DNA of 33,147 nt from Hofstenia miamia (taxonomy: Eukaryota; Xenacoelomorpha; Acoela; Hofsteniidae), in the NCBI GenBank assembly GCA_900660155.1, contig CABFPE010001478.1:1-33147 (forward strand), in the 5' to 3' direction. The translations under genes and the position numbers were made by a program. This document shows positions 20,321-31,938 of this stretch, piece after piece. Numbering within the stretch: the stretch's first letter is position 1; each line of letters starts with the position of its first letter. A model generated the notes under the pieces. The model saw only the letters and a list, made by a program, of their open reading frames with translations, was not told the origin of the DNA and ran no database searches.

Positions 20321-20589
20321 ACCTACTTTTCTGTAGCAAAGCAACAAGGAAACAAATTCCGATTTAAGATGTACATTACTGTATATTTTACGGGAATAAC
20401 AGCATTTATTTTATCATTCATTTATTATAGTGATTTAAGTTTTATGTTTATATAGTTTGAGATTGATTGTTTATTCATTTGGAAGATAAAAATCTTTAAG
20501 ATCAGATACATTTGACATTAGAACAATGGAATATAAATAAAAAATTATGTAATCTTGTTTTGTACACATATGAATCCTTATTAAATACG

Positions 20590-21412
20590 TTTGGAAAATT
20601 TGGCAAATATTTGCTAAATATTTGGATAAAAATGCATAATTTTTGTAAATTACAATATTCCAAATATTTAACGAATAATTGCCAAATTTTCCAAATTTGT
20701 GCATTTCTACATTCATTAATTTATAGCTTATTTGAATAAATAAACGCGTACGTAATATATAATAAACTATTTTAAACATTTTTGAAACCAATATAACGAC
20801 AATTTCAACTTTTTATTGACTAATATTATAAACAATTAAAATATTTATATATCTTAGAATAATTTATGCAACATTTCAATACGCAATTTGTACTGCTATG
20901 GACTAGTATTATAATCCGTATTCTTTTACTTTATGTTCATACCAGAAATAATTTTTAAATCTAACATAAATGTTTAAATTATTATTCATAATTGCCAAAA
21001 TTTTAAGCAAATTGTTACGGAATATAAACAAGCTTAATTTGTATATAATCAATGCTGCATTAATTTTTAAAATTATGATGTTGACTGAATACCAATGCAT
21101 CATTGCAATTGGTTGTCAGTTGATTGCTATGGTTTAGACCATGATTTGTTGGTCTTAAATCTCAATCAATTTTGTATGCACTATAATGTATATTGTGAAG
21201 GCAGTTTATTCTACTGCTGTTATAAATAACTGAAGCTGATGAATAGTTTAAAGTTTACATAAGTGTATGAGTGTAATTGTTTAATATATTTCATAAATTC
21301 TAAAAAATTCGCTTAGGCCAAAATTTGGAAAGTATAACAAATATTTGGAATCAATTTGCAAATATTTTCCAAATATTTGGCAATAATTTGGCATTTTTTG
21401 CCAAATTTTCCA
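20590..21412. mobile_element. Inverted-repeat element with TTTGGAAAATTTGGCAAA ends
   Basis: The left end TTTGGAAAATTTGGCAAA (20590) is matched by the reverse complement of the right end (CTTGGAAAATTTGGCAAA, ending near 21412). The left end is itself a foldback: 20590-20626 pairs with 20659-20695. The right end also has internal inverted copies of CAAATATTTGG between about 21340 and 21380. No coding is seen. The AT-rich words and low complexity limit confidence; the superfamily is unknown. Confidence 0.5.
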
Positions 21413-22365
21413 AGTTTATTTACGAGGGATACACAGTCGGCATAATGGAAATTCACATTGCTGAAAGAGAACTACACTGAAAGATTTAAAACTTTTTGGT
21501 GAGTTTTTTTATACTTTAATTCTGACACTTCACATTTGTTTGTTATTACACATTTTTAACAGTATTTGTTTAAACTTCAAATTGTCATGTGTTTTTGATT
21601 GTGAATGGCATTTCGTTTGACTTGTTTATTAACCATTAATTTAGATGCTACTGTTTGAAATTCATAAGGTGCAAATACACAATGTCCATTATTTCTACAG
21701 AATTCCCATCCCAATATGAAGTTATAACGAACATAATCAATATTCATTTCACTGAAAATGAAATCCCAATATGAACCTTATCATCATTTATTAGTGCATT
21801 TTATAATGTCTTTGTAAATAAATTTTTTATTTATAAATGTTCATTTTCTCTGTATGGCGAGAATATGAGTCTGTTAAAGCTTGTATTTATTTTTTTTTAA
21901 GGAAAAAACTGGATAAAACTCAGAATTTTCTTTAAAAAAATAATCGAACTCGAAACGTAAAAACTCGAACTCGGTCCGAGTTACTCGACCCTAACTCAAA
22001 AAACCTAGCCATGATTGCTTGATGATTGGGAAAGCACATATAAATGTTTAACATTAATGTTCACAAGATTACCGAAATTGTAAATAGAGTAATTTATTAT
22101 CCTATTGTGTTGTGTTATGTCTGTTGTGGACACAACAGTGTTTTGCTGTGGTGTTGTGTTGGTGGTTGTGTGAGAAATCTCACACAGTGGTAAGCCTGTA
22201 AATTTTATACATTTATCCATTTGTAGGACAATCTTAAAAATATTAAAATTTAGGCATTTACGATTGTATTTTGTTACCTGGTGCAGTTGAACAAATTTAT
22301 TAGAGATTGAAATCGGTTACTTGAATCTAAATGACCTGTCATGTATAAACTTTTACACTAATAGA
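21413..22365. other. No gene seen
   Basis: AT-rich. Notable words are a 15-bp near-palindrome AACTCGGTCCGAGTT at 21967-21981 within a run of ACTCGA-like words, and a GT-rich stretch at 22109-22170. Neither can be assigned. Confidence 0.35.
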
Positions 22366-22850
22366 CAGCGGTTACCTCAAGAGAGAGATTGTGGGATGTT
22401 TCCCGTCAGGTTTTCAACAGTGAAATTAACTAAACCAACCAATTTTGTAGAAAAAACTATGGTCATGAGATGCATTTTATATTTTTTGAATAGCTTGAAA
22501 ATTTAAAGAGAGATCATTCCGCTTTTGGTACTCAAGTTGGTCCCAAGTGAGAAGTCCTTTTGTCAGAAAATCTTGCGTTTTCCATGTAAGTCAACTTTTA
22601 GATGCTTTCACAATACCATTTAGAAAATTTTATAGTTGTCTCAAATATTTCTTTAAGTTTTTTTTCAATCTCGAGAAAGAAATTGAAGCTTAAAATCTTT
22701 AAGAAAGACAAGTAAACTAGGCCTATATGTGATTCTTATTATGTACAGCTAAGTTGTCAAAAAATGCCGCAATAAATTATAAAAAGTAACAAAGAGAATG
22801 CCATTCCAACATGTCCCCACCCTTGAGTACGTAACTGTCCCAAACCATAA
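22366..22850 (+). repeat. Dispersed repeat family, second copy
   Basis: Shares GGGATGTTTCCCGTCAGG and TTTTCAACAGTGA with 4858-5600. It ends in a similar C-rich segment (AACATGTCCCCACCC near 22809). It is shorter and diverged. Confidence 0.5.
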
Positions 22851-24594
22851 TTTTTGGACAGAATTTTGCACAATTTTTCATATTCTTTTCCTAAGATAAG
22901 AACGTCCTCAAAACTGGAGTTTCGCCAAGTTTATTCAAAACTTCGTCGTTTTCCCTCTTGCAAATAGGTGATATTTGGTACAATTTTTGGCAGTTTCTTC
23001 TTTATACTCGGTCTAGCTAATGATCGATGGACTGTCGAATGGTAAACAGAAACTCCAGGATTTCTATAAACTTTTGACCTATAACTCGTCCAGAGAAAAG
23101 GGAATTTTCCAAATCTGAGTTTGTCAATCCATGTTTTTCATGCCCCAAAACTTTCACAGAACAGCCACTTCTAGTGTTTCTTTTGAGTGGTTCGCCACAT
23201 ACCAAAAATTTAAAATTTGTAAGAAGGAAGTTTTGGACGCTTGGTGACGTTGTGATACAGAAATTTAATTGTGTCTCGGTTGCTCTGCATAATGAAATTA
23301 AATCCGAACAAAAACGGGTATTTTTGTGGAGTTTTTATGCATGCAAATTTAATTACCTGCTTTGGTTACAAATCTCACTCTGATTATTTTTCAACAAACG
23401 ATAATAATGAAATCTCCGCAATAGCCCCATTTTTGCGTTAAGATATAGCTATTGATTGCTATTTGTTACAATTTATATGCTATGTTATTTATTTTTTGCT
23501 TATTATAATTTAGTTTTTATCTTGTTTTGAGGTTTTATTTATGGTTTTCTAAGTAGCCGGATTAATTTGCTGCGATTGTATATATTTTATTGCAGTCATT
23601 AAATTTCAATTTGAATTCCGAATTGCAATAAGGCCTATTATATTGAATATAGTCTAATCAAAATTTCATTGTTGGATAAAAATACAATTTATTTGGCAAA
23701 TCGCATTTGGACGAACCCCCATGTTAATCATAAGTGGAAATTTTAATTTAAAGAATTATTTCGTAATACCATTTTTTAGCAAAAATTTCATTTGTATTCA
23801 TTAAAATCCATTAACTGGCACAATTAAAAGTATTCCTGTTTTTGACGAAAGATGGCATTTTTTAAAATTACAACAAAAATTTTTTGATAAAAAACATTTT
23901 TAAAGTTCTAAATCAATTATTTAGTCTAAGAAAATTTACTCATATTGATTTCAACTTGTCCTGATCCAGCCTGAATGGGATAAATTCCAAATATTAACCT
24001 GTCTCAAGCTGACTAATGAATATAGCATCTCCAAGAAGCAATTCACAACTCCACCGTCAATTTTAAAAACAATAGTTCGTAAACATTAAATAGGCGGCTT
24101 CGCTCAATAAGTTTGTATATTTAATAGGAAATCAGCTTCGCTTGCATGGATAAGCTGAAGACTCGGCAAATTAAAGCATTCGTTCAAGAAATTAAGGTTT
24201 TACAGGCAGGAATTTTGGAGCATATGATGAAACCATTAACATTTAAAGGTGACACGGGAATTTGCCAACTAAATAGTTTCCTGAATACATGAAATTCAGA
24301 AAGATTTTTTACTTACTTTGCAAGTTTCTCATGTAATTGCAAAAATGCGAAAATTTCAGATTATTTCAAAGTGCTATCAGATATTTTCCAGACAACAAAA
24401 TTAATCTAAGATTAAATGTGATATTTACAAAGCATTTAAGTTTGACGCGTTTGAGTTTACAAAGCAAGTTAGTGAACGTAATACTTTGAAAAGTCAGTTG
24501 TGTTTGGATATCAACACCTCAGTATAATTAAGTACCCACGCAGATGTTAGAGCATTTCAGTAATTTTCCAAGATCCTGTTTTCATGGCCGTACG
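22851..24594. other. No gene seen
   Basis: AT-rich sequence. It contains a 62-residue minus frame (23205-23017) and a 48-codon plus frame (24146-24292), neither with a recognised motif. 23839-23859 repeats the 21 bases found at 2689-2709, just past the right break of large repeat A. Confidence 0.35.
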
Positions 24595-24785
24595 CAGCAT
24601 TTAGTCATAATCAAATGGAGTGAAGCCCAGAGAAAATGTTTTAATATTGAAAAATTAGACCTTAATGATGCATTTCACTACTTAGTTTTTAAGAGTGTTT
24701 AATATTTTGCACATAATTTTTTGATTTAGTCAATCAAAATCATTTTTTATAACCTGACGGAGACATTCCACCTTGCTTTTGCTTC
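24595..24785 (-). repeat. Dispersed repeat family, inverted third copy
   Basis: Its reverse complement begins GGTGGAATGTCTCCGTCAGG and continues GATTTTGATTGACTAAATC, following 4877-5060 closely. Confidence 0.55.
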
Positions 24786-25558
24786 TGCTTGTACAATAAA
24801 TGTACAGCCAGGTATGCTAGGTTAAAAATTGAAAAAACATTTAAAATATTATAATTCTCACAGCAAGTCACATGGAAATCTTGCTAGTGGAATTGCATGT
24901 ACTTGCATGCTCCACACGTGGGTAAACTTGGATAAACCACACAAAAAATTGTAAATCCCACAGAAATTACATGTTTTATTTTGAAAATAATGTAAATTTC
25001 GTGGGATGAAAGATCAAACTTATACCACATGGACAAGATTGAAATTGCATACAATATTACTTTGGTCCATTCTTTGATATTCAACTATCCACTATCAAAA
25101 AGCAGTCAAAGTTGTATTACACAGCTTACGCAAAATCGCATTCAGTTAAGCTGACTCTTCTGAAGCAAACCAAAAATATCCATCGTTAACTGAAAACAGT
25201 TAAGTATTGACATTCAATAATCAGGGGTAACCTGAAAATGGCAATTAAAATCACAAAAATACTGCCAAAAAATAACTAAATTAAAATTGCACTAGAAAAT
25301 CGCGCTTATAAATGGTTCTAAGTATGCATTTATAAATAGAAAATATGTCAATTCAAAATACAAAGTAATCAATTGTTGCTAAGATGCAGTAAAAAGTTCT
25401 TTTTTGAAAAGTTTCTGTTTTTCTGGAAGGTTTCCTTTAAATGAAATATTTCGTTTAGCTGATATTCTAAGTTGATATACAAAATGCATTTTTCAAGCTA
25501 ATTAATGAATAATACTTTTTGGAAAACAATCCTTTGTTGGTGTTAATACAGTGGTACA

Positions 25559-25561
<3 letters not shown>
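24786..25561. other. No gene seen
   Basis: AT-rich sequence without a convincing frame or repeat. Confidence 0.35.

Positions 25562-25598
<37 letters not shown>
25562..25598. repeat. (AT)n microsatellite, possible 3' tail of LINE relic 2
   Basis: A pure AT run 27 bp from the stop codon of the minus-strand LINE frame, on its 3' side. Some LINEs end in short tandem repeats, so this may be the tail, later expanded. Confidence 0.9.
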
Positions 25599-25599
<1 letters not shown>

Positions 25600-25625
25600 T
25601 CAAATACTGTTAATTGGCACCATGA

Positions 25626-26545
25626 CTAGATGTACGGACTCAATGTATCGTAGCCATTGAGTTGAAGTGGCCAATAATGTTTTTTCAGAAAATCAGAATT
25701 TTTAATTTTTGTCTTAAAATGCTTATAATTTGGTTCGATTTTTAAAGTAACATCTAGATTATTCCACAATGCGTAAGAATTAAATGTAAAAGAGTCCTGC
25801 CGGATGATTTTACTGAAAATTTTATTTGTTCTTTGATTGAATTGAATATATTGTTGTAAAAAATTTAAAGAATTACATTCATTTATAAACTTATGAGTTA
25901 AACACAAAGATTGATACTGAATTGAATAGAGTGGAGACAAAATATTATAAGATGATCGAAGTTCATTGGCTGATTGATGCTTATCAATAAAATTTAGTGA
26001 TCTTAAAGCCCAATTATATACTCTTGCTAAGGATGACCTATTGTGAGCGTTGATACTTTGAAATAAAAAACAACAATAATTAAATTGACTTAAAACAAAT
26101 GAGTGTATTAATTCTGTATGAAATGATTTCCCTATGTGTCTAAGATGAAATAAGTATTTTACACCAGCTGTCATTTTTCGTAATTTTAAGGGAAGGAATT
26201 CATCAAATTTCAACTCTCTGTCGATCACTACTCCTAGATAATTAACAGAATTACTTTGCTTAATTTCATTATCACATATCTTAATATTAATATTTTTGGA
26301 AATTTTTTTATGATCTTTTGGTGAAAAGATAATAAATTGTGTCTTATCTGCATTAATTTTCAATTTATTTATATTAAAATATACAATTAGGTCTTCGATG
26401 TCTTTAGTCAATTGTCTTCATAGGATTTTGAGCTGTTCTTAGTACACATGTATCATTTGCATATTGATATATAGTTCCATTAGGAATTGTTTCGGAAATA
26501 TCATTCACATAAAGAGAAAACAATATTGGTCTTTTTAATGCCTTA
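25626..26545 (-). mobile_element. LINE reverse transcriptase relic 2 (C-terminal part)
   Basis: The 261-residue open frame (26411-25626) starts after the catalytic box. It reads DLIVYFNINKLKINADKTQF, then NYLGVVIDRELKF, the thumb/connection part of jockey- or CR1-like RTs, and continues into the C-terminal region to the stop. Upstream in another frame (26541-26420) is RPILFSLYVNDISETIPNG, then QYANDTC. The catalytic YADD is changed to YAND. Nothing of the finger domain or endonuclease is found beyond 26545. A stop and frameshift at about 26415 break it. It looks like a 5'-truncated insertion. Confidence 0.88.
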
Positions 26546-27723
26546 CATTGCCTACATCATGTGCATGGGATAAGAAATGAGAAAGTATTTTCATAAAAAA
26601 TAAATTTCAAATATTTAAATGTATAAAATTGAAAACATTGGATTTTCTCGTATTATTAAAACTTAAAACACTTGTTTTACATAAAAATACGAATGATTTA
26701 GATAAGGTATAATTTGCAATGCCAGTTCATCTACTAAGCATGAGGATATAGTGCTTAAATAGCTCAAGCTGTGATGTAAGGTGCCTTGGTTAAAATGAAA
26801 CAACAACCATAAACAAGTGTGTAAATAAAGAAAGATAATAAAAATCAATACCGAAAATGGTTAATGAATTGAACTTATCTAACACTTTTGTCTGTTTTGG
26901 CATTGTTTAGTTAGATTCATTAAGATGTTTGCATATGTTACATCAGCTTGAATTGCTATTTGCATCAATGATTGTTGAGATTGCGCTTTTCGCTATAGTT
27001 TGAAATCTTTCAAAAATTTCACATTTCATTATCACTTTCACACTGGCAAATACTGGCATTGTATTCTGGTAACATATTAAAATACATGTGTTTCAGAATA
27101 ACTTGACAATTAGAAATAGAAATTTTGAAATTTAATTGTATGCAAATTATATACAATTTTCATTATAAATATACCTATTGTCAACCCCTACAGTCTAATA
27201 TGATTATTAAATTGAAATTATTGAACCCAGAAAATTTCCCATTTCCTACTCGAGCAAGAATGGTGATTGTCCCTATTCAAACCACTTAACACCTTGGTTT
27301 AATGGTGTCTGAAGGAACTACATGCCATTAGTGAAGAATATTTTGCCCGAAAAGATTGGTATATAGTTATGGAGGTGCAATAAATTTTAGGTTTTGCAAA
27401 GTCGATACAATTTAGTTTATTATATATAGTATATAGTTCTCAATAACACATGGATGAGGTCACTTTATTTACATAATCTAGTGACTTTATATTGGGCCAT
27501 ACTTTTAGAATTCGAAGGTGTGTGTCATTGCGTAGAGTCAAGAATATTTCAAGTTAATAAATTCTTGAGACCATGCACCAGAAATTCAAACGTAACAAAG
27601 TAATTTCTAGATAATTAAAATACCATAGCTATGAAATTTTTTGCATTTTGTTGCAATGTCTGCTCAAATCAGAGAACAGAATTTTTTTTACTGCTATGAA
27701 ACAATTTGAAAATTTTTCGCAAT

Positions 27724-27727
<4 letters not shown>
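26546..27727. other. No gene seen
   Basis: AT-rich sequence with no convincing frame, repeat or RNA gene. Confidence 0.35.

Positions 27728-27803
<76 letters not shown>
27728..27803. repeat. (AT)n microsatellite, longest in window
   Basis: About 76 bp of uninterrupted AT dinucleotide. Such runs form cruciforms and are prone to length errors in assemblies. Confidence 0.98.
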
Positions 27804-27805
<2 letters not shown>

Positions 27806-28348
27806 GTTTTCAAGTTGATTAAAAAACTGTTCTAATTGAATAAAATTTAAAAATTAATACTTTGATTTGGGATAAATACCGATCATTTGAAACTTCAGAT
27901 TACTATCTTGTTTACTCAGAACACAATGATAATTAATGTATTGAAAATCTACTGAAAGTAGTCAACAGTCACTTTAAAAATTCATTATTTATATTGTCTA
28001 GTAAAATATTTTTTCGCTCGTGGATTAACACTAATTTATGAAAAAATATAATACGCCATATTTTTGCCTTGCGCATGCAAGGAAAAAGTTAATACAATAA
28101 AACTTTTTTGCTTAAAAACATACCTCCCATTTTTATCGCAAAATAATCTTTGAGGACTCAATGAAAGTAAAATTAGCGTGTGTGTAATATAAAAATTGAA
28201 TATTTTTTCAAATATAATTTTATAGTAATTTGCGATTTGCAGGTACGTGTCGATGGACATGATTATTCTCGGATCAGGCGAGTTCACATAAACTTTTTAT
28301 AGAACATTATGTCTATCTTAAATCTATTTTTTTCTAAAACATAACCTT
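27804..28348. other. No gene seen
   Basis: AT-rich sequence without supported coding. Confidence 0.35.
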
Positions 28349-28505
28349 AATAATAATAATAATTTATTTAACATTTACAAACACTAACCATGTACAATAA
28401 AATTACAAATTAAAAATACTTTTGCAACAATTTAAACATAAACAAATATATGATTTGATTTATAATATAATACACAATTTTTACAAAAATAATCTTTTAG
28501 TTCAT
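28349..28505 (-). repeat. Probable LINE 3' end with (TTA)n tail
   Basis: Read on the minus strand, an AT-rich untranslated-looking segment ends in GTTAAATAAATTATTATTAT. This resembles the trinucleotide-tailed 3' ends of many LINEs. No RT coding is attached on this strand. The neighbouring LINE at 28517 runs the other way, so this would be a separate short insertion. Confidence 0.5.
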
Positions 28506-28516
28506 GATTCACAACA

Positions 28517-30417
28517 TTGGATTTGGTAATTTTGAATGCTGTAAAGAAATTATACGTTCAATTTGCTTGCTCTACAATTCTGCAATTTGATGCCCATGCA
28601 ATTCTTCTAATATTTATATATAATCCACCTGCTACCAGTTGCTACCACCCACCCACTTCTGATATTCTTGATTATTTATTATATTGTAGATCGTTTTTTG
28701 TTTTGTACACCAAGGATAAATCTTTTCGGTTGAACAATACATCCATCTTAATGTGTGGCGATTTAAATTTTCCTGATGCGGATTGGCAATTCTTTACATC
28801 GGTTCATAAATTTGACAACTTGATATCAACCTGTTTTTCGGATCTTAATATGGAACAGAAGATAGATTTTCCAACGCACATCAGTGGAAACACTGTTTAT
28901 GTCATCATGAGTGATTCTGAGATCATAAATATTATCCATAAAATTCCTCCTACAGAGAGCTTTTTCGGATCAAGCAGTCGTTGTTATTACTTTTCATTTT
29001 ATAGTAAATAAAGACGACCTCGATCGCATTCTTGGAATTTCTCATAACTACAACGATAAAGTGTATTCATACTCACAGTTGATTCCGGGTCAATTGCTCT
29101 TTCATTATCAACCTCGTTTTTTCCCTTTTTCATAGCACCGATGATAATACAGACTATGTTAAATTCTGGTATGAACAGTTCTTTGCGATTATTGAGGAAA
29201 ACGTTCTCATTCTGTTCATTTTTACAACAAGTCACAAACTCTAAATCATAAATATTGCAAATCCGCAACTGTTTCAAACTCTATAATTTACAAAAATGCA
29301 GTTGATGAACTACTTGAGTCTGTAGAGCTCGATAAAACTGTTTTTGTCGAATCTTTTGCAAATAAGTCGGATAAAAATAGTGGCTTCTTTCTTTACCTAC
29401 AACTTCATTCCTTTACCCAATGCTGCATGAGCTATATCCTTTTATGAAAATATAGCAAACCTTTTCAATAGCTTTTTTTAATTCCGTTTTTACGTTGTCA
29501 ACAGTAAATGATAGTGAGTTCCAGTTGATTCTCGGAATATATCTCTGAATTTGGATGACGTGATTAATCTGCTTTCAAATTGTAAGAAGTCTGGTTGTGC
29601 TTCTGACAATTTACCGGCTAGATTTATTCATGAATATGCTTTACCTTTGGCTCCCCTTATTTTAAATTTATTTACTCATATTATTAATTCTAATTGGAAA
29701 CATACCGATATTATACTATTCCACAAAAGTGGTCATAGAAATATGATTTCCAACTATCGTCCAGTAAGCCTTCTGTCTAAACTTTCACTCCTTTCTGAAG
29801 GACTGCTTTTCAATGCTATGCATTCTACCATACAGGATGTCATTTGCAAGGTGTAATCTGGCTTCATTAAAAAACGATCAACAATAACTCAATTGATTCT
29901 ATGTCTAGATAAGCTCAATCTTGATTTCTCAAAAGCCTTCGATAAAGTACCTGATAATATCCTGTTAGGGAAGCTTTATGATGTTGACATAAGAGGAAAT
30001 TTACTAAGATTATTGAAGTCTTATCTAAGTGGTAGATTTCATAGAGCGTTGGTAAACAATGCGAAATCTAATTATCTTCCTGTTACTAGTGGAGTCCCTC
30101 AGGGTTCTGTTCTGGGACCACTTTTATTCATCGTCTTCATATGATCTCCCAGAAGTCTGCATCGAAGTATTACTGTGTTTATTTGCTGATGACACAAAGA
30201 TTATTGGTAACACAATTTCACAGATTCAAGTTGGTTACAAATCTTGGTTAAATTGGGCAAACAATAATGGAATGGTATTTAATACCAAATAAACCTAAGC
30301 TGCTTGCAATTTCTGCTCCACAGTGTGAAATAAAGTTGCCATCTAATATAATATGTTCCTCTAATAAGGTTAAAGATCTTGCTGTCTTTTTAACTAATGA
30401 TTTGTCCTGGGATGCAC
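28517..30417 (+). mobile_element. LINE relic 3 with endonuclease and reverse transcriptase
   Basis: The longest LINE remnant here. The endonuclease part (28517-29011) contains MCGDLNFPDADW (the apurinic-endonuclease-type GDxN motif) and EQKIDFPTHISGNT, but the final SDH motif is not seen. The RT part starts near 29551 with DNLPARFIHEY, then SNYRPVSLLSKLS (about 29748). A stop at 29854 is followed by a frame with LDFSKAFDKVP (motif A, about 29920) and GVPQGSVLGPLLF (motif B, about 30094). A frameshift then leads to FADDTKI (about 30183), so here the catalytic Asp pair is kept. The sequence stops after DLSWD where an inverted-repeat element begins at 30418. Gene order fits jockey/CR1-type LINEs. 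Confidence 0.9.
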
Positions 30418-30454
30418 CAAGGCCTACTTTAATCACGGCCTGGCGATTTGCAGT
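30418..30454 (+). repeat. Terminal inverted repeat, left
   Basis: Pairs with 30956-30992 with one clear mismatch (T versus G at about position 12). Confidence 0.8.
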
Positions 30455-30955
30455 ACAAAAAACGAAAAGTAGCAATAAATACTTTTGTAAGTAGGGAATT
30501 AGTGTAAAATTTTGCCCAAATATGCAATACAAAGAATATAAGAAATTCCCATCAAATTTGTGGAGTTACAGCCATTGCATTTCCTTGGCAACAAAAAAAG
30601 GGTTCATCAAACAATTAAAGGTTTTCACAAGCAAAGAAGTAAGTTAAATTTCTTGAAATATATCATCTCAAAGTAGAAAGGTTAGAGCTACATTTCTGCT
30701 TGCGTATATCTATATTTGCTGATTTTTATGAGGACAAATCATAAATTTTGATATGCAGAAAGATGATTGTTTATTGTGAATGGCCTCATTATATTTGAAG
30801 GTGGTTTTTGCCATTTTAAAGGAAGCAAATCGCTCCAAAAGGTGCATAGATGTGTACAATAGTTAATTCTTTGATTTTGGTTATTTAAAATCATTTTTTG
30901 TATCAAATCTTGGTCTGTAGCGAAGTATGTTTGCGGCCTCATTGTTGTTAATTTT

Positions 30956-30992
30956 ACTGCAAATCGCCAGGCCGTGATTACAGTAGGCCTTG
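30956..30992 (-). repeat. Terminal inverted repeat, right
   Basis: Reverse complement of 30418-30454. Both ends can be read as RPTxITAWRFAV in some frame, which is a shadow of the repeat and not a protein. Confidence 0.8.
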
Positions 30993-31938
30993 AATGTACA
31001 CACAAATTTACTGCTGAGAAAGAATTTATTTTTTACCTTTCGATCTGAATCTCGAGAAAACATGAAGCAGTTTCCTTCTAATGAACTATGTGCTACAGAA
31101 CAAATAATGACGTATAGGGTTGGAATATCAAATTGTTGCAATTGCGGATTTGATGAAGAATCGCAGAAACAGAGACGTATATTTTTGTTGAATGGCGATA
31201 TGCCACACTTGTAAGAAACTATTATTTTAAAACAAAATGTGAATGCTCATGCTCGACAGAGTTCCACAAAAAAGTGCAGTATACGAAATATATTAGCGAT
31301 TCATTAGACAATCATGTGATCAACCGCATCCATTAATCATTGCATCAAAAGCTCACAATTGCGCAAATTGGAAAATACATGTACATTCACAAGAAATATG
31401 ACAAATGTTGTTTTATACATTCAACATGACAGATACAATTTTCAGTGTTACTATTATAACGCTAGGGGTACCAAAGGGCATTCACAAGAAATATATATAT
31501 ATATATATACCTCTGAATATTGGGTATGAGAGTAATGAAAAAAAATTCAAATAAAAATTGTTGATCTTTTCAAGTTCATTAAGCACACTAATACACCTTA
31601 GGCCCGGCGCACACAGGGCATTGACGCGCAACAAATTAATTGATTTTCCTATGTTATATTACGCGCAGCATCTATAATCATGTTAGGTAAAGGTAAAATA
31701 AAAAATTCTTGATTTTTCCATATTTACATTAAAAATATTTATTATAATATTTATAAAATTCTTTAATTAAAACAATGAAATTATAGGAAAAAAAATTAAG
31801 ATATACATTTCAATGAAATTCATCATCACTCTTTTTTAACTTTGTACATTTGTAAACTGAAAGCCTTTCGCATTTCCTGATACTCGTATTCAGTCGAGGA
31901 GATTGATTTTAAATGCTTTGTAGTTTCTTTTAGCATAG
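30993..31938. other. No gene seen; short simple repeat and a GC-rich word
   Basis: AT-rich stretch with (AT)n at 31490-31509. A GC-rich word starting TTAGGCCCGGCGCACACAGG at 31598, running to about 31632, resembles the TTA-beginning termini of several animal DNA transposons. No partner end was found. Confidence 0.4.

Larger units (their letters stand above)
30418..30992. mobile_element. 575-bp inverted-repeat element inserted in LINE relic 3
   Basis: Terminal inverted repeats of about 37 bp: CAAGGCCTACTTTAATCACG at 30418 is matched by the reverse complement of the right end (CAAGGCCTACTGTAATCACG, ending 30992). The match continues through GCCTGGCGATTTGCAGT. The interior shows no transposase, so it is a MITE-like element. 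No clear target duplication was found (ATGCAC before, ATGTAC after, imperfect). LINE coding does not resume after 30992, so the right part of the LINE is deleted or the insertion was at its edge. Confidence 0.75.

Noticed and set aside
22092..22170. GT-rich stretch with short inverted words (TGTTGTG/CACAACA) as an RNA gene
   Set aside because: Pairing is short and low in complexity; no tRNA or snRNA boxes are visible.
23017..23205. 62-residue minus-strand frame beginning MVCGEPLKRNTRSG
   Set aside because: Not low in complexity, but no recognised domain and no splice or neighbour support.
24146..24292. 48-codon frame with a charged helical start (MDKLKTRQIKAFVQE)
   Set aside because: Short, no motif, no supporting neighbour; such frames occur by chance in a region this size.
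30739..31214. Minus- and plus-strand frames of 74-88 residues containing RPTVITAWRFAV
   Set aside because: The shared peptide is a translation of the terminal inverted repeat at 30956-30992 and also appears from the left repeat on the other strand, so it is not a conserved protein.
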